From Akkermansiaceae bacterium UBA1506 (GTDB lineage: Bacteria > Verrucomicrobiota > Verrucomicrobiia > Verrucomicrobiales > DEV007), in assembly GCA_002323995.1 (NCBI GenBank), contig DCQY01000117.1, positions 7,987 through 57,377 of the forward strand: a stretch of DNA of 49,391 nt, written 5' to 3'. Positions within the stretch are counted from its first letter, which is position 1; each line of letters opens with the position of its first letter. A program made the position numbers and the translations under genes. Positions 10,969 through 19,261 of this stretch are shown here, piece after piece. Below the pieces are notes generated by a model that ran no database searches, was not told the DNA's origin, and saw only the letters and a program-made list of their open reading frames with translations.

Positions 10969-11427
10969 TGGTGAACGCCGCTACAATGCGGGCGTTAAGG
11001 ACTTCCACTGTATCGATCGATGGTGTCATTGAACAGAACCATCGGTGGCTGTATGGGAGCTCGCAGAACGATATGGTGAGCGAACCGACAGCGTAGCTGC
11101 CCTCAAATGATGATGAACAGGTAAACGGGAAAATGGATTCGTCAAACGGAAGTGGCTAGCATGGCTCACTCAACTCCTGATACTTTTCTGCCGAATCGAG
11201 AGAAACGAGCAGGCTGAGATTGCCGTCGAATGGCTTTCTGAAGCGTTCAAGGAAAACCATGATCTGGACGAAGTGAGACTCACCTTTGAGCCGCGAATAG
11301 TGCTGGGATCGTGAGTGATTCTGAGGATTTAGGCACAAATCTAGGACTCGAATGCGTGAGGCGTCCGCAGTTGGAACTAACGTGTTCGGGATTGAATATG
11401 ACGGTGAGTTGTCATTCTAGACAAGCA
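10969..11427. other. Intergenic region with possible gene relic
   Basis: This gap separates divergent rnr from the next CxxCH protein gene. On the + strand, one frame (11033-11314) reads as protein-like segments, including VAVWELAERYGERTDSVAAL and, after three tandem TGA codons, EQAEIAVEWLSEAFKEN. It lacks a usable early start. It may be the remains of a decayed gene or simple chance. A GTG at 11311 could extend the following gene upstream, but the added residues are not signal-like. Confidence 0.3.
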
Positions 11428-13884
11428 ATGATGTTAAATTTTCGTTTAATGCTGCCTTATTGGGGCGTTGGAGTTTTCCCGCTTCTGGCTCCTGCATCTT
11501 TTGCTGCCTCGCCCGCGGACTACGAGAAGGACATTCGCCCCATTCTTGAGAAGCACTGCTTTGCTTGCCACGGGCCAGATAAGCAAAAGAATGATATTCG
11601 CTTCGATACGATGAGCACGGATATGATCAATGATCGTCCGGCAGCAGAGACCTGGCATGACACCCTTGATGTTCTCAACTTCGACGAGATGCCGCCTGAG
11701 GATGAGCCACGACTTTCGGACGATGAGCGGCGAAAGTTGATTGGTTGGCTCAACTACGAAATTGAAGCCGTGGTCAAGGCAACGAAGAGCACAGGGGGGC
11801 GTCCGGTGGTGCGTCGTCTCAACCGTATCGAATATCAGAATACGATGACCGACCTGCTCGGCATCAAAACTGGCTACGCGAACAATTTGCCGCCGGAAGG
11901 TTTGTCCGAAGACGGATTTAAAAATAACGGCGCTTCCCTACAGATGTCGGCGATGCAGTTGGAATATTACCTTGAGGCTGCACGGATGGCGATGAGTAAG
12001 GCGATCGTCAGCGGCAAGAAGCCAGAAGTCTTTCGTCACGTCATCGAAGAGAGTAACGGAACCGCCGGAAATAAATCACAGCGGGGGCGGGATTATTCCA
12101 ATACGCTTTCAAGGACGAGTTTCTTCCTAGGAAAAATAGAGGAAGACTATCACGAGTATGGTGAGTTTCTTGTCAGGATTCGGGCGAGGGCGGACTTGAA
12201 AGAGGGGCAGGGGTATCCACGCATGGAAGTCGCGCTGGGATATCGTGTTGATACCTTGATGCCAGAACGAATTATTGATGAAGTTGAAGTGACCTCGGAG
12301 CGAATTCAAACCTACGAGTTTCGTGGACGAATTGAAGACTACCCGCTGCCCTCGCGGGTGCAGAGCAAGTTTCCCGGCCTGCTGATTAGGGTGACCAATG
12401 TCTACGATGATGGCTCCCCTATGCCAAAGCAGGAAACGGTGGTGCTTGAGCCGGCGGTGGGAAAGAAAAAAGCAAAGACGGTGAAGGTCTGGCCGGAAGA
12501 GCCTCACCTTCCTGAGATCGAAGTCGAGTCAGTCGAGTTTGCCGGTCCGGTTTTCGACAGTTGGCCGCCGAAGCATCACTCGGATATTTTGTTTCCCTCA
12601 GAGCAGCGTGAGACAGATCAGCGGGGCTACGCCGCTCAGGTCCTGAAGCGGTTCATGCATCGTGCCTTTCGCCGACCAGTCGAAGAGGCGGAGGTGGAAC
12701 CCTACCTCGCATTGTTTGACCAGGTTCAGGGAACGGTGCCGAGCTTTGAAGAAGCGATTCGCGAACCGCTCGCGATGGTGTTGATCTCTCCGGGTTTTCT
12801 CTACTTAGTGGAGCCCGGCGCGGAGGAGAAGCGTCCGCTCGATGACTGGGAGATTGCCTCGCGACTCTCATACTTCCTTTGGGGGACAATGCCTGATGAG
12901 AGCCTGCTCACCGCAGCGGAGAAGGGGCAGTTGCATAGGAAGGGCGAGATTAAGCGCATCGTGTCCAAGATGTTAAATGACGAGCGTTCTTGGAACTTTG
13001 TGGATCAGTTCGTCGATCAATGGCTCGATGTTGGTGCAGTGGATCGCGTCGCGGTTAATCCTGAGTTTTACCCTGACTGGAACGATGAACTGAAGCCGTC
13101 CATTCATAAAGAGACGAAGCACTTCTTTGCTGAGGTGCTAAACGAGCGTATGAGCGCGCTAAACTTTCTCGATTCGGATTTTGCTATGGTGAACCGTCCC
13201 ATGGCCATGCATTACGGTTTAAATGAGAGTCCGCGCGGAATGAAGTTCGAGCGGGTGTCCCTGCCTGAAACATCTGAGCGTGGTGGTTTGTTGACCCAAG
13301 CCAGTGTTCTCTTAGGGCACTCAACGGGTGAGGATTCCCATCCTGTGCTGCGAGCCGTCTGGTTGCGTGAGCGTTTGCTCGATGATCCGCCGGCAAATCC
13401 GCCACCCAATGTTCCTGGTCTTGATGCCGAGAATCCCAATTTCGCGAAGCTGTCGGTGCGCGAGCAGTTGAAGATCCATCGCGAGCAAGCATCTTGTAAT
13501 GATTGCCACCGCAGTATCGATCCGTGGGGGATTGCCATGGAAGGCTTTGGGGCTGACGGTCTTGCCAGAACTGAAATTACGAGACGCGATCCAGAGAAAA
13601 GGGGCAAGATGGTTACCCAGCCGGTGGTTACCGAAGCGACGCTCCCGGGAGGAGCGAAACTCAACGGCATGGACGGCTTAAAAACCTACTTGCTTGAGGA
13701 AAAGAAAGAACAATTTGCCCGCGCTCTGGTTAGCAAGCTGATGACTTACGCGTTAGGACGCTCCATGGAGATAACTGACGAGGCGATGATCGATGAGCTT
13801 ACTACTGATTTTATCAGCTACGATTTTCAACTTCACCGCCTCGTGCAGGAGGTGGCTTCCAGTAGCGCTTTTCTGACTAAGTGA
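11428..13884 (+). CDS. Secreted PSCyt1-DUF1587-DUF1595-DUF1592-DUF1588-DUF1585 protein (module 2)
   Basis: The start at ATG 11428 (a second ATG follows directly) gives a signal peptide of about 26 residues and a mature chain of about 790. Visible in order are: PSCyt1 with C44-F-A-C47-H48-GPDKQ; DUF1587 with VRRLNRIEYQNTMTDLLGI; DUF1595 with FMHRAFRRPVEEAEVEPYL; DUF1592 with EIASRLSYFLWGTMPDESL; DUF1588 with RGGLLTQASVLLGHSTGEDS and a second haem-type motif C690-N-D-C693-H694; and DUF1585 with YALGRSMEITDE. This is the alternative domain set to DUF1549/1553 and, as usual, is paired with DUF1552. ATG 11398 and GTG 11311 are longer options. The function is unknown; an exported redox or haem role is inferred from the CxxCH motifs. 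Confidence 0.9.
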   Translation: MMLNFRLMLPYWGVGVFPLLAPASFAASPADYEKDIRPILEKHCFACHGPDKQKNDIRFDTMSTDMINDRPAAETWHDTLDVLNFDEMPPEDEPRLSDDERRKLIGWLNYEIEAVVKATKSTGGRPVVRRLNRIEYQNTMTDLLGIKTGYANNLPPEGLSEDGFKNNGASLQMSAMQLEYYLEAARMAMSKAIVSGKKPEVFRHVIEESNGTAGNKSQRGRDYSNTLSRTSFFLGKIEEDYHEYGEFLVRIRARADLKEGQGYPRMEVALGYRVDTLMPERIIDEVEVTSERIQTYEFRGRIEDYPLPSRVQSKFPGLLIRVTNVYDDGSPMPKQETVVLEPAVGKKKAKTVKVWPEEPHLPEIEVESVEFAGPVFDSWPPKHHSDILFPSEQRETDQRGYAAQVLKRFMHRAFRRPVEEAEVEPYLALFDQVQGTVPSFEEAIREPLAMVLISPGFLYLVEPGAEEKRPLDDWEIASRLSYFLWGTMPDESLLTAAEKGQLHRKGEIKRIVSKMLNDERSWNFVDQFVDQWLDVGAVDRVAVNPEFYPDWNDELKPSIHKETKHFFAEVLNERMSALNFLDSDFAMVNRPMAMHYGLNESPRGMKFERVSLPETSERGGLLTQASVLLGHSTGEDSHPVLRAVWLRERLLDDPPANPPPNVPGLDAENPNFAKLSVREQLKIHREQASCNDCHRSIDPWGIAMEGFGADGLARTEITRRDPEKRGKMVTQPVVTEATLPGGAKLNGMDGLKTYLLEEKKEQFARALVSKLMTYALGRSMEITDEAMIDELTTDFISYDFQLHRLVQEVASSSAFLTK

Positions 13885-13916
13885 TAACCTTCTGTAACTT
13901 CTGCCCCAGCCGGCCT

Positions 13917-15242
13917 ATGAACAAACCTTGGTATCTTGACCGACGCACCTTTCTCCGTGGCACCGGAGTCACTCTTTCGCTGCCTTTCCTGGAGTGTATG
14001 AGCGTAAATGCCTCCGTTGCTCAAAGGCCTAAACGATTTTGTGCTGTCTATTTTCCCTACGGGGTTTCCATGAGTAGCAAGGACGAGAATGCCAAATGGC
14101 GTTGGTTCCCGGAAGGAGAGGGTGCGAACTACCAGTTCAACGAGAGCCTAAAGCCGCTGGATCCACTTCGTGATAATCTTACCGTACTCGGGGGACTGTC
14201 CCACCCGAACGGTCGCACCATTGGTGGTCACGATACGGCTGATATCTGGTTAACGGGGGCGATGCTAAAGGGTGCCCAAATGACCAACACGATCTCGCTA
14301 GACCAGATTGCGGCTGAGCATATCGGTAATGAAACCCGTTTTCGTTCAATCACGCTTTCCAATACCGGCGGTGTTGGCGAAGTGACTCGCTCGAGTACCC
14401 TTTCCTATACCCGTAGCGGTCAGCCGATCCCGGCGATCAATCAGCCGCGCCTGGTTTACAATCGTCTCTTCGGCGTTGAGAAAGGCTCCAAGGAAGAGCA
14501 GCGTTCGCAGCTAACTAATTCCCGCAGCATGCTCGACCTCGTGCTAGATCACTCGAAGTCCGTGCGTGGCAAGCTTGGCAGGCGTGACCAAGAAAAATTC
14601 GACGAGTATCTCGCTTCTGTCCGTCAGATCGAGGAACGCGTTGAGCGCTCCGAGCAGTGGCTCGATATTCCCAAGCCCAGCGTGAACGCCATTGGGTTGC
14701 ACTTGGACGCTGATGATTCCACTCCGGAGGAACTCATGAAGACCATGTATGATCTCATGTTTCTCGCTTTCCAAACGGACTCGACCCGTTTCGCGACCTA
14801 CCAGCTCGATAACATGAATGGCGCCACTTCTATTGCCGGCAAGTTCCCTCAGCTTCTTGGCTTTGGTAAGTCCAGTCACTCACTCGCTCACGGCGGCAAT
14901 AAGCCAGCCGGTGCTGAAGCTCTCGGAAAGTGGGATCAATTCCGGGCGAAGCAGTTCAGCTACTTCCTTAAGCGTCTTCGCGACACCCAGGAAGGGGAAG
15001 GCAATCTGCTCGACCACACTATTGTGATGTATGGATCGAGTAATAGTAATACGCACAACAACAAGAACTACCCTACCATCCTTGCCGGTGGTGACAAGAT
15101 GGGCTTCAAGCACGGGCAGTATCTCCGATATAATGAAGACACGCCTTTCGCAAATGTGCACCGCACCATTCTGAACCGTCTTGAAGTTCCGGTAGATGCC
15201 TTTGCCGACAGCAATGGTGAGCTCCAAGAGATAGTGGCTTGA
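13917..15242 (+). CDS. Tat-exported DUF1552 protein (module 2)
   Basis: This 441-residue protein has a twin-arginine signal, DRRTFLRGTGVTLSLPFLE, close to the N-terminus. The mature chain has FCAVYFPYGVSMS, GLSHPNGRTIGGHDTADIWL, SLDQIAAEHIG and a late MYGSSNSNTHNNKNYPTILAGG segment, all characteristic of DUF1552. It starts 33 bases after the DUF1585-containing partner. A GTG overlapping that gene's stop codon (13881) is in frame, but it would add a Cys-rich, non-signal leader, so I prefer ATG 13917. The role is unknown. The fixed pairing with the CxxCH protein suggests a common exported complex. Confidence 0.9.
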   Translation: MNKPWYLDRRTFLRGTGVTLSLPFLECMSVNASVAQRPKRFCAVYFPYGVSMSSKDENAKWRWFPEGEGANYQFNESLKPLDPLRDNLTVLGGLSHPNGRTIGGHDTADIWLTGAMLKGAQMTNTISLDQIAAEHIGNETRFRSITLSNTGGVGEVTRSSTLSYTRSGQPIPAINQPRLVYNRLFGVEKGSKEEQRSQLTNSRSMLDLVLDHSKSVRGKLGRRDQEKFDEYLASVRQIEERVERSEQWLDIPKPSVNAIGLHLDADDSTPEELMKTMYDLMFLAFQTDSTRFATYQLDNMNGATSIAGKFPQLLGFGKSSHSLAHGGNKPAGAEALGKWDQFRAKQFSYFLKRLRDTQEGEGNLLDHTIVMYGSSNSNTHNNKNYPTILAGGDKMGFKHGQYLRYNEDTPFANVHRTILNRLEVPVDAFADSNGELQEIVA

Positions 15243-15492
15243 TCTCGATCTGCTAACTCCCACTGTGTGACCAAAGTGGTGATGAATGGCGTGTGTTTGA
15301 CCAAATAGGTCCCAAATTGTGCCAATTTTGCGTTTTTTTTTAATTTACAGGGTCGAAAAGTCCCCAAAAACCTCGGGTTTTGCTGTAACAGATGCGGGTT
15401 CTGGCGTTCTTCACTTGATGTAGGCAGCATCATTTTGTTACTTTATCCCTTGTGAGCCAAATCTCTTTCCGCCGATCGAGCTAAAAAGCGTT

Positions 15493-17568
15493 ATGAAAAA
15501 GCCATCTTTCTTAATCCCAAGAGCCCTTTTACTTGCCGTTGGACTGTTGATTTCGACTGCTTCTGATGCGCGCGTTTGGACCAGCACTGACGGCAAAAAG
15601 CTCGAAGCTGTCTTCGAAGCTCTTGAAGGCGACACGATCCAGTTGAAACTGCGAAATGGTCAGAGTGTCAAATTCCCAGTGGCCCGCTTGATCGCTGATG
15701 ACCTTGATGCTGCTAAGCGTTTTGCTCTCGTCGGTGATGATGCCATGACAATGGCTTCTGCTAAGAAAATCGACCTGCTGCTTGCCCGAAACATCGCAAA
15801 GAGCACCGACATTCGATCTTTTAATGAGCGCCTTCCTGATGATCTTTTCGTTAGGCGCATCTACCTCGACATTCTCGGTCGGATTCCGACTCGCGAGGAA
15901 TTCCAGACATTTGCCGACAGCGCTCGCGAAGACAAGCGCGCCATTTTGATTGATGAACTGCTCGCCAGCCCGGGACGCGTCAGCCACCTCTTTAACTACT
16001 TTGCTGACATGTATCGAATCAAGGACAGCGGTGTAGCGCGCGAGTTGGACTATTCTCCCTACAGCCAGTGGTGGCGAGACTCGCTTTCAGCCAACGTAGG
16101 ATACGATGAAATCGTTCATAAGATGATCACGGCTAAGGGGAATTTGGGTCACAATCCGGCGATTGGTTTCCTCCAGCGTGACGAAGGGATGGAGTTCGAT
16201 GCTTTTTCTAATTTCGGTCAGGTCATGATGGGCATCGATATCAGCTGCGCCCAGTGTCATGATCATCCCTTTACCGAGTGGACGATGGAAGACTTTTACC
16301 AGATGGCTGCTTTCTTCGGGCAAACCCAACGTTCCATGGGTAGCTACAAGGGCGCCGAGGGCAGAAACGTCCGCGTTGGTCTGCCGGGTGCGCCTCAGGA
16401 CTGGTTGAAAAAGTTTGAGAACTATGCCGTCAAGCAGGGCGGGATTGACCTTCAGGACCGGAACGAACGACGACAGTTCGGCTGGTATAAGACAGCGCTC
16501 GGCTTGAACATAGTCGACAATAAAAAGATCGATATCGCGATCCCCGGCCAAATCGAGGGACTTGGAGGTCAGGTTGTTTCTCCTCTTACCCTCTATGGAG
16601 ACAATGCGAAATCTGGCGGTAAGAGTCGCCGTGAGGCCCTAGCCAATTGGATGATCGATCCTGACAACGAACGTTTCGCTGTGAACATCGCCAACCGTAT
16701 GTGGGAGCGTGCTTTTGGCCGTGCCCTTGTTGAACCGGTCATTGATTTTCCCATGGAATGGCGGGCCCATACGGGGCAGCCAGAAGTTCTTGAGTTCCTC
16801 GGCCAAGAAATGGTTCGTACCGGATTCGATCTTCGCGAGTTCATGCGGATTCTTTATAACACCCAGGCTTACCAGGGGATCTCCACCTACGACCGCGATG
16901 TTGATGAGGGCAGGTATTATCTTTTTCAAGGTCCAGTGCTTCGCCGCATGAGGGCTGAACAGGCATGGGATTCGCTCTTGACCCTCGCTTATGGTTCCAA
17001 GATCGACGAAGTTAAGGGCGGTGATGGGTCCTTCATGCGTGAAGTCCTTCGTGTCGATTTTAGGGAGGATTCGATGGAGGATGTGTTCGCCAAGTATCAG
17101 GCTTATAAAAAGACGAGAAATAAGGCGCAGAAAGTTATCGTTGAGACAGCCAGCCTCAAGGCAGCGGATCCAAAGATCCCGGTGGTTGACGGTATCCCCA
17201 TGATCCGTTCTTCAAATATGGTTCAGCCGGCTTCAGCAGCCTCGATGCTCAGTGCTTTCGGCCAGTCTGATCGCATGGTAACTGATAACAGCAATTTCGA
17301 CGGAACGGTGCCGCAGGTGCTGGCTCTTATGAACGGCTCAGTCACGACCCGTCTTACCGGAAGTAGCTCTCAGGTAGTTGAAGACCTCAGGAAGTTAGAT
17401 GGACCTGATGACATGGTTCGAGGTGTCTTCTTTACCATGGTCTCGCGCTACCCAACAGAGGAAGAGCTTAAGAAGGGCGTCGATATCATGGAGACCTACG
17501 GTGACGACGGCATCAGAGATTTGGCATGGGCCCTACTCAACACCCCTGAATTCCTTTTCATCCAGTAG
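15493..17568 (+). CDS. Secreted SHD1-DUF1549-DUF1553 protein lacking PSCyt1 (module 3)
   Basis: This 691-residue protein has a signal peptide (about 1-26). A short SHD1-like domain follows (about 27-70, WTSTDGKKLEAVFEAL then IQLKLRNGQSVKFPVARL), then DUF1549 (about 95-290) with FVRRIYLDILGRIPTREEF and a single haem-type motif C252-A-Q-C255-H256-DHPFTEW. DUF1553 (about 370-690) includes FAVNIANRMWERAFGRALVEP, AEQAWDSLLTLAYG and ending LLNTPEFLFIQ. It differs from modules 1 and 4 in replacing the N-terminal PSCyt1 domain by SHD1, so it has one CxxCH rather than two. The 250 bases upstream contain a repeated TGACCAAA element (15268-15275 and 15298-15305) that may be regulatory. Confidence 0.9.
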   Translation: MKKPSFLIPRALLLAVGLLISTASDARVWTSTDGKKLEAVFEALEGDTIQLKLRNGQSVKFPVARLIADDLDAAKRFALVGDDAMTMASAKKIDLLLARNIAKSTDIRSFNERLPDDLFVRRIYLDILGRIPTREEFQTFADSAREDKRAILIDELLASPGRVSHLFNYFADMYRIKDSGVARELDYSPYSQWWRDSLSANVGYDEIVHKMITAKGNLGHNPAIGFLQRDEGMEFDAFSNFGQVMMGIDISCAQCHDHPFTEWTMEDFYQMAAFFGQTQRSMGSYKGAEGRNVRVGLPGAPQDWLKKFENYAVKQGGIDLQDRNERRQFGWYKTALGLNIVDNKKIDIAIPGQIEGLGGQVVSPLTLYGDNAKSGGKSRREALANWMIDPDNERFAVNIANRMWERAFGRALVEPVIDFPMEWRAHTGQPEVLEFLGQEMVRTGFDLREFMRILYNTQAYQGISTYDRDVDEGRYYLFQGPVLRRMRAEQAWDSLLTLAYGSKIDEVKGGDGSFMREVLRVDFREDSMEDVFAKYQAYKKTRNKAQKVIVETASLKAADPKIPVVDGIPMIRSSNMVQPASAASMLSAFGQSDRMVTDNSNFDGTVPQVLALMNGSVTTRLTGSSSQVVEDLRKLDGPDDMVRGVFFTMVSRYPTEEELKKGVDIMETYGDDGIRDLAWALLNTPEFLFIQ

Positions 17569-17614
17569 ACTGGCAACTAACTACAATAATTCTAACGCTA
17601 AACTATTTTTTCTT

Positions 17615-18904
17615 ATGGACTTCAAAGCATTCGCAGGAAAATCAGATACGAGTCGACGCCAGTTTATGGAAGGAGCAGCCAAAAGTGCCCTCGGTGTCAG
17701 TGTCGCAACGACTTTTGGCGCTGCTCTCGATCAGCAGAAAGCATTTGCGGAAGAAACTGCTGGTGGTGGTAAAGCCAAGAGCTTGATCTATATTTTCAAT
17801 TCAGGTGGTATGACCCATCTCGACACCTTCGACCCCAAGGAAAACAATAAGAAGGTGATGGGAGATACTGAGACGGTCTCCACCAAAGTTCCCGGCATTC
17901 GTTACGGTAGTCACCTCAAGGGACTTGCTGAACACGCCGATAAAATTGCTGTCATCAACAGCATGAGCAGCCAAAACGGGGCTCACGCACAGGCTCGTTA
18001 CCAGATGATGACAGGTTACAACCAACGCGCCACCATCGTGCACCCCCACATTGGTCCGTTTTGTGAAAAGTTTTTCGGTAAGCGTGGCGATTTGCTTCCA
18101 GACAGTGTTATCGTGAACCGCGGCACTTCTAATTCGGGATATCTCGAGCCGGCTCTGAGCCCCCTTCCGGTGGCTAATCCGACCGCTGGCATTGCCAACT
18201 CGACCATTATGACTTCTCAGGAGCGTTTTAATCAGCGTATGGAGATGTCCCTCGATATTGGCCAAAACTTTGTCGACAAGTATAAGCACTATGCCAGCCC
18301 GAAAGGCTACATCGAGTTCTACGATCAAGCTTCACGCCTGCTTAGCAGTGAAGAACTGAAAGTATTTGATCTCTCCGGTGAGAAGGATCGCCAGAAGTAT
18401 GGAATGAACAATCTCGGACAGGGCTGCCTCCTTGCGCGACGTCTCGTTGAGAAAGGCGTTCGTGTGATCGAAGTTCACAATGGCGGCTGGGATATGCACG
18501 CTGGCATCCAAGATAGCCTCGCATCACGACTCCCCCCGTATGATCAAGCTGTCTCCGCTCTCATCAGCGATCTCGATCAGCGTGGGCTGCTCGAGTCAAC
18601 CCTTGTTGTGACCGGAACCGACTTCGGTCGTACTAGCCGTATCAATGAGCGCGCTGGTCGTGATCACCAACCCGCCGTGTTCTCCACCATGTTTGCTGGT
18701 GGTGGAATCGCTGGTGGCCAGAAATACGGTAAGTCGGATGCCGACGGTCGCCGTGTCGGTGAAAATAAGGTCAGCGTAGAAGACTTCCACGCGACGATCG
18801 GTTACGGTCTTGGTGTAGACCTTGGCTACGAGATTTATTCACCCTCTGGAAGACCCTTTGTCTTCGGTAACCACGGTAAGCCAGTGACCTCGCTATACGC
18901 GTGA
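17615..18904 (+). CDS. Tat-exported DUF1501 protein (module 3)
   Basis: This 429-residue protein has its Tat motif at SRRQFMEGAAKSALG. The hallmark DUF1501 segments are IYIFNSGGMTHLDTFDPKE, GQGCLLARRLVEKGVRVIEV, NGGWDMHAGI, LVVTGTDFGRTSRIN, GRDHQPAVFSTMFAGGGIAGG and VSVEDFHATIGYGLGVDL. It is shorter than the module 1 and 4 partners. The frame is open further upstream into the previous gene, but the first ATG with a proper Tat leader is 17615, 47 bases after the DUF1553 stop. It is followed by a strong terminator. Confidence 0.92.
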   Translation: MDFKAFAGKSDTSRRQFMEGAAKSALGVSVATTFGAALDQQKAFAEETAGGGKAKSLIYIFNSGGMTHLDTFDPKENNKKVMGDTETVSTKVPGIRYGSHLKGLAEHADKIAVINSMSSQNGAHAQARYQMMTGYNQRATIVHPHIGPFCEKFFGKRGDLLPDSVIVNRGTSNSGYLEPALSPLPVANPTAGIANSTIMTSQERFNQRMEMSLDIGQNFVDKYKHYASPKGYIEFYDQASRLLSSEELKVFDLSGEKDRQKYGMNNLGQGCLLARRLVEKGVRVIEVHNGGWDMHAGIQDSLASRLPPYDQAVSALISDLDQRGLLESTLVVTGTDFGRTSRINERAGRDHQPAVFSTMFAGGGIAGGQKYGKSDADGRRVGENKVSVEDFHATIGYGLGVDLGYEIYSPSGRPFVFGNHGKPVTSLYA

Positions 18905-18931
18905 TGATGCGCTTACATTGTTAACTTTTCT

Positions 18932-18967
18932 GCAAAGGCCTGCTCACGGAGTGGGCCTTTTGCTTTT
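18932..18967 (+). terminator. Rho-independent terminator after module 3
   Basis: The hairpin AAAGGCC-TGCTC (18934-18945), loop ACG, GAGTG-GGCCTTT (18949-18960) forms a 12-bp stem with two G-U pairs. It is followed by TGCTTTT. It ends the run of genes 15493-18904. Confidence 0.85.
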
Positions 18968-19261
18968 CAGGTTTTAACTTTGTCTCAGTCTTTGATGCGC
19001 TTTTTGCCAGAAAGATGGCAGAATCAATGTCGAAGTGACATATAGTTTCACTGAAGGTTCAAAGTCAGGAAAAGGGCAGCCAGTTGTTAAAGAAAATATA
19101 ATGATGAACAACTCCACTGACAATTTGGAGGATTTGGCCGGCACGGCGATCTGGAGAAATAGCTTATGGAATGACTCTGGATCTTCGATACGTGAAGCCG
19201 TAGTGGATGAGATTGCTTCCTATTTTACTCTAAAGCTGGCGTTTGGATCGCTTAGGTGAAA
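18968..19261. other. Intergenic region before module 4
   Basis: No confident gene is seen between the terminator and the next CxxCH protein gene. A short open frame (from ATG 19101 to TGA 19259) ends where the next gene begins, but it lacks a ribosome binding site and recognisable features. The promoter for module 4 should lie here. An AGGTGA just before ATG 19262 is a likely ribosome binding site. Confidence 0.4.

Noticed and set aside
19101..19259. Possible small gene ending at the start of module 4
   Set aside because: No ribosome binding site, no recognised motif, and it occupies the only plausible promoter region. Coupling to the next gene by the TGA/GTG overlap is probably coincidental.
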